From: an uncultured bacterium
Lineage (GTDB): Bacteria; Gemmatimonadota; Gemmatimonadetes; Palauibacterales; KS3-K002
Direction of reading: 5' to 3'
DNA: 7,111 nt
NCBI GenBank assembly: GCA_947581845.1
Contig: CANPVY010000365.1
Coordinates: 1-7,111, forward strand
The notes under the pieces were generated by a model that saw only the letters and a list, made by a program, of their open reading frames with translations, was not told where the DNA came from and ran no database searches. The position numbers were made by a program, and so were the translations under genes. Below, one piece after another: positions 1-6,572 of the stretch (position 1 is the first letter of the stretch; every line of letters begins with the position of its first letter).

Positions 1-1031
1 TGGTCCGGGAGGTAGAGAACGCACTCGAGCGCGTGAGGCTCGTCGCCGAGGTCGAGGCGCTCAGGCGGGATCTCGGCGCTGAGTCCCCGCTCATCGGCTC
101 GAGCCCGGCCATGCGCCAGCTCAGGGAGGCCATCGCCCGCGTCGCGGCTATCCCGAGTCCGGTGCTCATCGTCGGCGAGAGCGGCGCGGGGAAGGAGCTG
201 GTGGCCAGGGAGCTCCATCGTCTCGGTCCGGTTCCGCATAAGCCTTTCGTGGCGATCAACAGTGCCGCGCTGCCCGAGAACCTGGTGGAGAGCGAGCTGT
301 TCGGTCACGAGCGCGGTGCCTTCACCGGCGCCAACCGGACTCGTAAGGGCGCCTTCGAGACCGCTGCTGGCGGTACACTCTTCCTGGACGAGATCGGTGA
401 GCTGCCGCAACCTGCCCAGGCGAAGCTGCTACGCGTGCTCGAAGAACAGCAGGTGACGCGCGTCGGCGGGGAGCGCGCGATCAGGGTCGATGCCAGGGTC
501 GTCGCTGCCACCAATCGTGACCTGCAGAAAGAGATCGAAGCTGGACGCTTCCGTCAGGACCTCTTCTATCGGCTCAACGTTCACGTGCTCGAGGTGCCGC
601 CACTCCGCGACCATCTGTCCGACCTGCCCGAGCTCGCTGAGCATCTCGTCGCCGCCACCTGCGCCCGCTTCGGCGTGCGCCCGAAGATACTCGACCCCGG
701 GGCGCTGGAGCTGCTCATGGCCTGCGAGTGGAAGCAGAACAACGTGCGCGAGCTGCGCAACATCATTGAGCGCATGATCATTGCCAGCGAGGACGACACC
801 ATCACCGCCGCGCACGTGCCGGCGGAGATCGGTGGCACGGCTGAACCGACGCAGCGTGGCCCGCGACCACGAACACTTCAGCAGCTCAAGGCGGAGGCCG
901 AGCGTCAGATCATCGTCGCTGCGCTCGAGCGCAACGACTGGCATATCACCAACACGGCCAGAGAGCTCGGACTCGCCGACCACGCCAGCCTGCTCAAGAT
1001 CATGCGCCGCCACGGGCTGAAGCGGGACTGA
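1..1031 (+). CDS. Sigma-54-dependent transcriptional activator (NtrC family), 5' end outside window
   Basis: This protein activates transcription by RNA polymerase carrying sigma-54, using ATP hydrolysis to open the promoter. The frame is open from base 3 with no stop, so 342 residues are visible and the start lies upstream; a GTG at 33 would cut into a helical linker and is unlikely to be the true start. Reading from base 3, Walker A (GESGAGKE) is near residues 58-65, the sigma-54-contacting GAFTGA loop is at 105-110 (bases 315-332), Walker B (GGTLFLDE) at 123-130, the FRQDLFYRLNV segment near 183-193, and a Fis-type helix-turn-helix fills about 300-342, ending in IMRRHGLKRD. The N-terminal linker (VREVENALERVRLVAEVEAL) resembles the link between a receiver domain and the AAA+ core, so a response regulator is likely, but the receiver is not visible. 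The sensor-2 motif is odd: W-K-Q-N-N-V-R-E-L replaces the usual W-x-G-N-V-R-E-L. The intergenic palindromes immediately downstream are its likely binding sites. Confidence 0.95.
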   Translation, partial: VREVENALERVRLVAEVEALRRDLGAESPLIGSSPAMRQLREAIARVAAIPSPVLIVGESGAGKELVARELHRLGPVPHKPFVAINSAALPENLVESELFGHERGAFTGANRTRKGAFETAAGGTLFLDEIGELPQPAQAKLLRVLEEQQVTRVGGERAIRVDARVVAATNRDLQKEIEAGRFRQDLFYRLNVHVLEVPPLRDHLSDLPELAEHLVAATCARFGVRPKILDPGALELLMACEWKQNNVRELRNIIERMIIASEDDTITAAHVPAEIGGTAEPTQRGPRPRTLQQLKAEAERQIIVAALERNDWHITNTARELGLADHASLLKIMRRHGLKRD

Positions 1032-1037
1032 GCCCGG

Positions 1038-1053
1038 GTGTCCGACCGGACAC
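1038..1053. promoter_or_regulatory. Palindromic operator 1, probable enhancer site for the sigma-54 activator
   Basis: GTGTCCGACCGGACAC is a perfect inverted repeat with 7-bp arms and a 2-bp centre, starting seven bases after the regulator's stop codon. A near-identical 16-bp palindrome lies 34 bp downstream. Paired dyads upstream of a -24/-12 promoter are the usual arrangement of enhancer sites for Fis-HTH activators of sigma-54 polymerase. That the neighbouring activator binds here is inferred from position. Confidence 0.7.
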
Positions 1054-1071
1054 ACGGACCCCTTCCTGTGC

Positions 1072-1087
1072 GTGTCCAGCCGGACAC
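1072..1087. promoter_or_regulatory. Palindromic operator 2, probable enhancer site for the sigma-54 activator
   Basis: GTGTCCAGCCGGACAC has perfect 6-bp arms (GTGTCC and GGACAC) around four bases and matches operator 1 at 14 of 16 positions. The two centres are 34 bp apart, a little over three helical turns, so dimers bound to both would lie on roughly the same face. The centre is about 102 or 130 bp upstream of the two predicted transcription starts, a normal enhancer distance. Confidence 0.7.
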
Positions 1088-1155
1088 GGTCGCGTCGTTC
1101 AAAGGCCGCGAGGCCAACCGCTCACTTCTATAAGTCGTTTCATTACAATCGGTTA

Positions 1156-1171
1156 GGGCAAAAGCCCTGCA
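1156..1171 (+). promoter_or_regulatory. Candidate sigma-54 promoter B (upstream -24/-12)
   Basis: GGGCAAAAGCCCTGCA has the GG and GC dinucleotides in correct register (GG at 1157-1158, GC at 1169-1170, ten bases between). The -12 element CTGCA is close to the consensus TTGCA; the -24 element keeps GGCA but lacks the preceding T. The predicted start is near 1182, so the transcript would include the whole three-way-junction leader. The bases also form a small stem (AGGGC/GCCCT around AAAA), so the match could be secondary to another structure. Confidence 0.35.
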
Positions 1172-1183
1172 GGCCCTCCGGGT

Positions 1184-1199
1184 TGGCCCCCGGCGTGCC
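1184..1199 (+). promoter_or_regulatory. Candidate sigma-54 promoter A (-24/-12)
   Basis: TGGCCCCCGGCGTGCC carries TTGGC at -24 (preceding T at 1183) and GTGCC at -12. GG at 1185-1186 and GC at 1197-1198 have the required ten-base separation. The -24 half fits the consensus YTGGCACG better than candidate B; the -12 half fits less well. The predicted start is near 1210, about 58 bases before the TPR gene. The activator gene and paired palindromes just upstream support a sigma-54 promoter here, although GC-rich sequence raises the chance-match rate. Confidence 0.5.
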
Positions 1200-1258
1200 C
1201 TTTCGCGTGCTGGTCGCTGTGCGGGGACCGGCGCCCTGCGGGGCGCGCAAGCGAAAGG
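1199..1258 (+). promoter_or_regulatory. Predicted three-way-junction leader RNA that pairs with part of the ribosome binding site
   Basis: Three helices nest with no unpaired bases between them. P1 pairs 1199-1210 with 1247-1258: eight contiguous pairs, one G-A mismatch, then three pairs. P2 is a hairpin at 1211-1230 (GGTC with GACC, closed by a T-G wobble). P3 is a hairpin at 1231-1246 (GCGCCC and GGGCGC around TGCG). The 3' strand of P1 includes AAAGG of the Shine-Dalgarno AAAGGAGG, so folding would partly hide the ribosome binding site. This could be a translational control element, but I recognise no known riboswitch class. If transcription starts near 1210, the 5' strand of P1 is absent and only P2 and P3 can form. 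Confidence 0.4.
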
Positions 1259-1261
1259 AGG
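1253..1261 (+). promoter_or_regulatory. Strong Shine-Dalgarno sequence of the TPR gene
   Basis: GAAAGGAGG lies six bases before the ATG at 1268. It is a near-perfect anti-16S match and fixes the start codon. Its first part is the 3' strand of the predicted P1 helix. Confidence 0.85.
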
Positions 1262-1267
1262 CACACC

Positions 1268-2254
1268 ATGCAGAGGGGGCTGAAGTTCAGGGGGGAGGTC
1301 GTCTGGAGCACTGCCGCGCTGGCGCTGCTCGTGTTGCTGTCGCTAGCCGGCGTCGGCTGCGGTGGGGATGAGACCTCCCAGGGCGAGGTTGGCGGCCAGG
1401 CGACGCTGCCGCCGCCCTTGCCGCCGGTCGAGACCACACTGGCGTCGGACACGCCGGAGGTCGCGAGCGCAGAGGAGTTGGCGGTGGTCGAGCCGCGCGA
1501 GGTGACCTATGAGGAGGCCGAGTCGGCGTTCCTCGAGCGGCGCTACGCAGAAGCCGTCGATCTCTTCATGCACTATACGGAGCGTCGCGCGCAGAATCCC
1601 TGGGGCCACTACATGCTGGGCCTCTCGGCCTGGAAGTCGGGCGACAACTGGCTGGCGGAGGAAGCGTTCCAGCGCGCGCTGGAGCTGGACTCCACGCATG
1701 TGAAGAGCTGGCTCAACCTGGGGCGGGTCCTGCTGGATGAGGAGCGGGCCGACGAAGCGCTGCAGATGATCGACCAAGCGCTCGCCCTGGAGCCCGAATC
1801 GAACGTGGCGTTCAGGCTGGAGGGTCGCGCCTATCACCAACTCGGGCTGCTGGAGGATGCGATCGACTCCTACCGACAGGCGATCCTGATCGATGCTGAA
1901 GACGCGTGGTCGATGAACAACATGGGCCTCATCTACATCGAGCAGGAGCGGTTCGATGAGGCGCTGCGGCCGCTGGCGCGAGCCGTAGAGCTATCCCCGG
2001 ACGTCACGGTCTTCCACAACAACCTGGGCGTGGCGCTGGAGCGGACCGGCCACTACCGGGCGGCGGCGGACGCGTTCAGGACCGTCCTGGCCATCGATGA
2101 CACGTACGAGAAGGCCGAGGTCAACCTTGTGCGAGTCGAGGGGCTGGAAGAGGATCCGGATCTGCTCCCGGTAGACCTCGCGGAGCTCGCGCAGCGCTTC
2201 GCGGATGAGGTGGAAGGATGGCGTGAGGCGGTGGCCTGGCGGGACTGGCAGTGA
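1268..2254 (+). CDS. TPR-repeat protein with lipoprotein-type signal peptide
   Basis: This 328-residue exported protein is probably a scaffold for protein-protein contacts in the cell envelope. Residues 1-31 form a signal peptide: a basic start (MQRGLKFR), a hydrophobic core (about 12-27), then AGVGC with Cys31. Glycine at -3 is atypical for a lipobox, so lipidation is likely but not certain. A low-complexity stretch rich in Pro, Glu and Thr (about 35-78) follows, probably a tether. Residues 80-278 hold about six TPR units at 34-residue spacing, with phrases such as AEEAFQRALELD, ADEALQMIDQALALEP and NNLGVALERTGHYRAA. The C-terminal 45 residues are acidic and Trp-rich, without a clear motif. 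The start is set by the strong Shine-Dalgarno at 1253-1261. The gene lies directly behind a sigma-54 activator and its presumed enhancers, which implies regulated expression. The partner and pathway are unknown; TPR folds do not reveal function. Confidence 0.93.
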   Translation: MQRGLKFRGEVVWSTAALALLVLLSLAGVGCGGDETSQGEVGGQATLPPPLPPVETTLASDTPEVASAEELAVVEPREVTYEEAESAFLERRYAEAVDLFMHYTERRAQNPWGHYMLGLSAWKSGDNWLAEEAFQRALELDSTHVKSWLNLGRVLLDEERADEALQMIDQALALEPESNVAFRLEGRAYHQLGLLEDAIDSYRQAILIDAEDAWSMNNMGLIYIEQERFDEALRPLARAVELSPDVTVFHNNLGVALERTGHYRAAADAFRTVLAIDDTYEKAEVNLVRVEGLEEDPDLLPVDLAELAQRFADEVEGWREAVAWRDWQ

Positions 2255-2271
2255 CGGCGGACAGGCCTGCA

Positions 2272-2312
2272 TACCCGGGCGCCAGCATCTGAGTCGAACT
2301 GGCGCCCGGGTA
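2272..2312. terminator. Perfect 14-bp inverted repeat between convergent genes, probable bidirectional terminator
   Basis: TACCCGGGCGCCAG at 2272-2285 is the exact reverse complement of CTGGCGCCCGGGTA at 2299-2312, with a 13-base loop between. It begins 17 bases after the stop of the plus-strand TPR gene and ends 47 bases from the stop of the minus-strand TPR gene, so it can serve both. Neither side has a T-run, so it is not a classical intrinsic terminator; it may pause polymerase or protect 3' ends. Confidence 0.7.
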
Positions 2313-2359
2313 GCGCGGCCCGCAAGAGGTGGCTCTGCTCGGAGGCTAGGGCAAGAGCG

Positions 2360-3883
2360 CTACATCATTCTCTCCTCGGCGTCCTTCCGAACCAGTGCGT
2401 AGCCGACACTGTTGAAGTTGTTCTCGAATACGTACCTGAAAATCTCCCGTGCTTCGGTGAGGTTACCGGCCCCCTCATGCGCCAGGCCGAGGTGGTACCT
2501 CGTGTAGATGTTGTTCGGGTTTGCCTGGTTGTAATGATCGATCGCCCCCTGGTAGTCGCCCTGCAGTAGCGCGACCAGGCCGAGCACGTCGTGATAGGGC
2601 TCCAGCTTGCGCGGGTTGGCATCGGGCTCGAGCAGGCGAGCGTACTCTTCGGCCTTCAGTGTGGCGGTGCTGAAGTCGCCTCTGCGCGCCGCCGCCATCC
2701 CTTCCCAGTAGGCGTTTCCAGCCTGTTGCGCCCTGACGAAATCCTCGTCACCCGTCTTCTGCGCCTCCGCCAGCGCCAGCTCGTTGCGCTGCTGAACGGC
2801 GTGCTCGGCGATGTCGTTCATGCCGTGATGCATGGCGATCTGAGCGATGTTGGTGAGTGCGAAGATCTTGACGCCGTTCACCTGGTCGGCGGGCGTGACA
2901 TCAGCAGCGGTCTCTACGATCCTTTCCAGCTCGTCCACGGCGGCCTGCGGTTCCCCCGCGTGCACCCAGGTGAATGCTCTATAGTTGGCGTAGTTGCTCT
3001 TCTGCCGCGGTTTCGCGACGTCCAGTGCCCGGTCGTAGTCGCCCCGCGCCTCATCGTAGCGGCCGAGGAACGAGTTCACGTGGCCTCTCTTCAGAAGTGC
3101 GATGGAGAAGACCGCCATCTCGTTGTTCGGATCGAGCTCCGCAGCACGCCCGTAGGCCTGCCGCGCGGCCTCCAGATCCTGGCCGCCCCTGTAAGCGTCT
3201 CCGAGGTTCACATACGCCTGTGGCTCCCTGGGCCGCAGATCAACGACGTGCTGCAAGTGGCGGACCGCCGCGTCGAAGTCCTTGGGCTCGTTGAACAGAT
3301 AGGAGAACCCGAGGGTCGTGTGCGCGATCGTGAGCTCCGGGTCCAGCTCGAGGGCCTTGTTCATCTGCTCGCGGGCTTCCGCGATGCGGTCAAGTCCCGT
3401 GTAGACTCCAGCCAAGCTCAGCCAGGCCCGTGGTGCTGACGGATACTGACCTACCAGTTCTTCGGCTAAGGCGAGGGCGCTGTCCACGTTGTTCTCGAAG
3501 AAGGCCATGTTGATCTCAATCAAGATCCGTTCACCCTCGCTTGCGTTCGCCGAATGGGCCCGGGCCAGGTCCATGTACTCCTTGAATTCGGCTGCGGAGT
3601 TCGCGTTGTTGGCGACCTCCAGGTAGCCGCGTGCGAAGTCCGGGTCCACCTCCACGGCCCTGAGGAACGCCTCTTTCGCGTCCAGGCCTCGACCGTTGTC
3701 GGCCAGTTGCTGGCCTTCCCTGAAGTGAGCCAGCGCCGCTTCCAGGGAAGTCGTGACGGGGATCTCCGACACCGCGGCGGCTGCGATCGTCTCAGCCTGT
3801 TCCTCCTGGCGCTCCTGCGGAGCACAGGCTGTCAGGCCGAGCACCATCAGCAGGCCAGTGGTTCCAAAAGCTCGCATGCTCAT
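2360..3883 (-). CDS. TPR-repeat lipoprotein
   Basis: This 507-residue protein is predicted to be anchored to a membrane by an N-terminal lipid. The signal peptide ends in a canonical lipobox, LTAC, with Cys20. A short charged linker (about 21-42) follows. TPR and TPR-like helical pairs then run through most of the protein: about 44-85, 115-182, 186-216, 222-252, 260-290 and 300-325, a divergent helical middle (330-420), and two C-terminal units (about 427-488). The final segment (NNFNSVGYALVRKDAEERM) resembles the end of a widespread but uncharacterised class of TPR proteins. The ATG at 3881-3883 is preceded by AAGGTGG (3897-3891) at seven bases; a second ATG two codons later would give nearly the same protein. 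It converges with the other TPR gene and lies 184 bp behind the permease, in the same direction. Role unknown: protein-interaction scaffold is the most that can be said. Confidence 0.93.
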   Translation of the reverse strand: MSMRAFGTTGLLMVLGLTACAPQERQEEQAETIAAAAVSEIPVTTSLEAALAHFREGQQLADNGRGLDAKEAFLRAVEVDPDFARGYLEVANNANSAAEFKEYMDLARAHSANASEGERILIEINMAFFENNVDSALALAEELVGQYPSAPRAWLSLAGVYTGLDRIAEAREQMNKALELDPELTIAHTTLGFSYLFNEPKDFDAAVRHLQHVVDLRPREPQAYVNLGDAYRGGQDLEAARQAYGRAAELDPNNEMAVFSIALLKRGHVNSFLGRYDEARGDYDRALDVAKPRQKSNYANYRAFTWVHAGEPQAAVDELERIVETAADVTPADQVNGVKIFALTNIAQIAMHHGMNDIAEHAVQQRNELALAEAQKTGDEDFVRAQQAGNAYWEGMAAARRGDFSTATLKAEEYARLLEPDANPRKLEPYHDVLGLVALLQGDYQGAIDHYNQANPNNIYTRYHLGLAHEGAGNLTEAREIFRYVFENNFNSVGYALVRKDAEERMM

Positions 3884-3916
3884 GCTCTCACCACCTTGTT
3901 GGAGAAGTGGGCGATT

Positions 3917-3933
3917 GCGGCAGATGCTGCCGC
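3917..3933. repeat. Perfect 7-bp inverted repeat in the leader of the TPR lipoprotein gene
   Basis: GCGGCAGATGCTGCCGC has perfect 7-bp arms around ATG. It lies 34 bp upstream of the minus-strand start codon and just downstream of an AT-rich probable promoter, so it could be a leader hairpin or an operator. No T-run follows on the minus strand, so an attenuator is less likely. Confidence 0.5.
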
Positions 3934-3942
3934 TTCGAGCTG

Positions 3943-3976
3943 TAGATAGATATGGCTGACTCTATATATGTATAGA
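3943..3976 (-). promoter_or_regulatory. AT-rich island, probable promoter of the TPR lipoprotein gene
   Basis: In an otherwise GC-rich window, this stretch is full of TATA-like steps; on the minus strand it reads CTATACATATATAG, with TATACA and TATATA as -10 candidates about 80-90 bases before the ATG. CTATATATGTATAG at 3962-3975 is itself a dyad with 5-bp arms. I found no convincing -35 hexamer at normal spacing, so the exact promoter is unassigned. Confidence 0.4.
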
Positions 3977-4067
3977 CTGCCGAAGCTCGCGAATGGTTTC
4001 ACTCGCAGGTTGCATCCCGAACCCCTGACGCGGGAAGATCTGCTCTCGCTCGGCGACAACGGGATGT

Positions 4068-6572
4068 CTATTCCGATCTCAGGGCACTGACCGAGTCAAC
4101 TCGGCTCGCCCGGCGAGCTGGGATGTATGCGGCGAGCAAGGCGACGCTGCCGAGCAGTGCGGGGACCGCCGCGAAGGTTACGGGATCGAGTGTGCCGACA
4201 TCGAAGAGTAGGCGGTGGAGCGTTCTCGTCACGAGAAACGCCAATGCCAGGCCGACCGCGCCGCCGAATGCCACCAGCTTCATCGCGGAGCCCATGAGCA
4301 GGCGAACCACCTGGCCACTGTTCGCGCCGAGCGACATTCGGATCCCCATCTCGCGGCTGCGCTGCGACACGGAGTAGCTCACAATGCCGTACAGCCCGAC
4401 GCTGGCCAGCGTGAGAGCGAGCGCGGCAAAGACCGAGAGCAGGGTGGCCGACAGGCGAGCAGGAAACAGCACTATCCCCAGGTGTCGCTCCATCGTCTTC
4501 ACCTCCCACACCCAGATGTCGGGATCGATCGCGCGCGCCGCCCGGAGCAGCTCGAGCCCTGTCGATTCAGGATCCAGTGATGTCCTGGCGATCAGCGTGA
4601 CCCAAGAGGCATAGGCCTGGCTGTACGGCAGGTAGACGAACGGTCTGGGAGCTTCGCCCAGCGACCGTACCTTCGCATTGCTCGCTACACCGACCACGAG
4701 CAGGTCCTGACCTTCGGGGCGCCGCAGCATTCGGCCGACCGCGTCTTCACCCGGCCAGAACCTGCGTGCCAGCACATCGTTGACGATCGCGACGCGGGGC
4801 GCGTCCTCGTGGTCGGCGTCGTTGAAGGTCCGCCCACGGAGGATTCGGATGCCAACCGCATCGAAGAAGCCGGCATTTACCGTGGCGCGATCTATGTCAT
4901 ACGCGTCCCGACCGGCAGGCGGCTCGACACCGTCGACGTTCACGCTGATCCACTGCCTGGTGACCGTGTTGAGGTGGAGGTTGGAGGTCAAACCGACAGC
5001 GGCGACGCCGGGGCTACGGCGGAAGCGCTCCAGTAGGGCTCGGGTGAACAGTCGGCCCTCCTCATCGGAGTAACGGTTCGTCGGCACGGCCAGGCTGAGA
5101 AGTGCCGCCGGGTCCCGTCCGAAACCCGGGTCCACGGCCTGAGCCGCTCGGAAGCTGCGCAGGAACAAACCCGCTCCGATCAAGAGGACCAGAGACGCGG
5201 CCAACTGAGCAGTCACCAGGGCGTTCCGGAGTCTGGCTCTGCCGGGCCGCCCGCCGCCGGCAGTCTCATCCTTCAGCGTTGACGCGATGTCCGGGTTCGT
5301 CGACTGCAGGGCGGGGGCCAGGCCGAGTAGCGCGCCTGCGACCAGCGAGATGACGAGGCTGAAGCCGAGCACTCTTCCGTCGAGGCCCACGTCGAGGCTG
5401 ATGGGGACCGGGAGAGGCAGGTCGGCGGCGAGCAGCAGTTTCAGCAGCCATACGCCGAGTGGCACGCCGGCCACGCCGGCTAGGAGGCCGAGCAGGACGG
5501 TCTCGGTCAGCAGCTGGCCCACAAGCGTTCGGCGCGTCGCGCCGAGCGCCAGCCGCACGGCGATCTCCTTCCTCCGATCCATGGCACGCGCCAGCAGGAA
5601 GCTCGCCAGGTTCGCACAGGCCATGAGCAGTATGAGTCCGACAACCACGATGAGCAGCCAGGCGCTGGCGTGTACGAACCGGTCTACCGGAGGATAGATG
5701 ACCACCTCTTCCGTAGGGACGAGGACGATCTTGTCATCGGCACCCCAGTCGGACGGGAACTGCTGCTGGAGGCGCGAAGCCACCGCTGCTGCTGAGATCC
5801 TGGCCCCCTCGATCGTCGCTCCGGGCCTGAGGCGACCCTTGATGAAGAGGGACTGGTCCCCGCGCTCGCGCAGCAGGTCTTCGCCGGACGGCTGCATCTG
5901 GTTGAGCATCGTGATGGGGATGAAGAAGGCTGGGGCCAGGCCGCGGAGAGTCCCCGCGTAGTCCTCCGGGGCCACGCCAACGATGGTGTAGGGATGGCCG
6001 TTCAACCGGACCTGCTTTCCCAGTACATCTCTGTCGGCTCCGAAGACGCGCTGCCAGTAGCCGTGTCCGAGAACGGCCACGGGATGGGCTCCCGGGGCCA
6101 CGTCGTCTTCCGGGGTGATCGTGCGGCCCAGCTGCGCTCGCACGCCGAGGGTAGAGAAGTAGGTGCCGCTGACGAGCTCCGCGAACAGCGTCTCGATCAC
6201 GTCTTCACGGTCGGCGTGAACCGGTGCGAGCCGGATCGCGGCCAGCTCCGCGAACACCTCTCGCGTGCCTTCGCGGATCGCCTCGAAATCGGGATAGCAG
6301 AACGCGCCGTACGCGAAGTCGGGCCGGGAGCTGTAGATGTCGACCAGCTCACCCGGACGCTCGAGCGGCGGCTTGCGGATGAGCACCGCGTTGACGACGC
6401 TGAAGATCGCTGTGTTCGCCCCGATTCCGAGCGCGAGCGATAGAATCGCCGTCAACGTGAAGCCGGGACTCTGCGCGAGACGGCGGACGGCGTAGCGCGC
6501 GTCGCACCAGAATCTGACGACAAACGGGTCACCGCTTGACCGTAGGATGCTCGTTTGATCTTGGTGGCTCAT
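4068..6572 (-). CDS. ADOP-family (MacB/FtsX-type) duplicated orphan ABC transporter permease
   Basis: This 834-residue inner-membrane protein belongs to the duplicated MacB/FtsX permeases common in Acidobacteriota and Gemmatimonadota. Two permease halves are fused. In the first, a transmembrane helix (about 38-64, within SPGFTLTAILSLALGIGANT) precedes a periplasmic MacB-like core domain (about 65-295) and three helices (302-327, 352-378, 400-422). In the second, a helix (451-472) precedes another periplasmic domain (about 475-700) and three helices (706-732, 756-782, 799-816). The cytoplasmic coupling motif is duplicated: EIAVRLALGATRR (336-348) and EMGIRMSLGANSG (741-753). The C-terminus (PARRASRVDSVSALRSE) is typical of the family. 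FtsX/MacB permeases usually transmit force from a cytoplasmic ATPase rather than forming a channel; no ATPase or PadR-type regulator is visible here. Substrate unknown. No good Shine-Dalgarno precedes the ATG, but the first residues match family N-termini (DARYAVRRLAQSPGFT). Confidence 0.96.
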   Translation of the reverse strand: MSHQDQTSILRSSGDPFVVRFWCDARYAVRRLAQSPGFTLTAILSLALGIGANTAIFSVVNAVLIRKPPLERPGELVDIYSSRPDFAYGAFCYPDFEAIREGTREVFAELAAIRLAPVHADREDVIETLFAELVSGTYFSTLGVRAQLGRTITPEDDVAPGAHPVAVLGHGYWQRVFGADRDVLGKQVRLNGHPYTIVGVAPEDYAGTLRGLAPAFFIPITMLNQMQPSGEDLLRERGDQSLFIKGRLRPGATIEGARISAAAVASRLQQQFPSDWGADDKIVLVPTEEVVIYPPVDRFVHASAWLLIVVVGLILLMACANLASFLLARAMDRRKEIAVRLALGATRRTLVGQLLTETVLLGLLAGVAGVPLGVWLLKLLLAADLPLPVPISLDVGLDGRVLGFSLVISLVAGALLGLAPALQSTNPDIASTLKDETAGGGRPGRARLRNALVTAQLAASLVLLIGAGLFLRSFRAAQAVDPGFGRDPAALLSLAVPTNRYSDEEGRLFTRALLERFRRSPGVAAVGLTSNLHLNTVTRQWISVNVDGVEPPAGRDAYDIDRATVNAGFFDAVGIRILRGRTFNDADHEDAPRVAIVNDVLARRFWPGEDAVGRMLRRPEGQDLLVVGVASNAKVRSLGEAPRPFVYLPYSQAYASWVTLIARTSLDPESTGLELLRAARAIDPDIWVWEVKTMERHLGIVLFPARLSATLLSVFAALALTLASVGLYGIVSYSVSQRSREMGIRMSLGANSGQVVRLLMGSAMKLVAFGGAVGLALAFLVTRTLHRLLFDVGTLDPVTFAAVPALLGSVALLAAYIPARRASRVDSVSALRSE

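Noticed and set aside
33..35. GTG as the start of the activator
   Set aside because: The same frame is open to the window edge, and the upstream residues continue a helical linker typical of a response regulator, so the true start is outside the window.
429..1055. A 208-codon open frame on the minus strand across the activator gene
   Set aside because: It is antisense to a clear NtrC-family gene; long reverse frames are expected in GC-rich coding DNA, and its translation shows no family motif.
1129..1149. TATAAG (1129-1134) and TACAAT (1144-1149) as a sigma-70 -10 element for the plus-strand TPR gene
   Set aside because: No convincing -35 hexamer lies 16-18 bp upstream of either; the sigma-54 elements fit the context better, though a second promoter is not excluded.
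1150..1200. A c-di-GMP riboswitch suggested by GGGCAAAAGCCC
   Set aside because: The conserved GEMM-I core and tetraloop/receptor elements are not present in order, so the resemblance is limited to a few bases.
2591..3439. A 282-codon open frame on the plus strand
   Set aside because: It lies wholly antisense within the TPR lipoprotein gene, whose frame carries clear TPR repeats and a lipobox; the plus-strand product has no recognisable domain.
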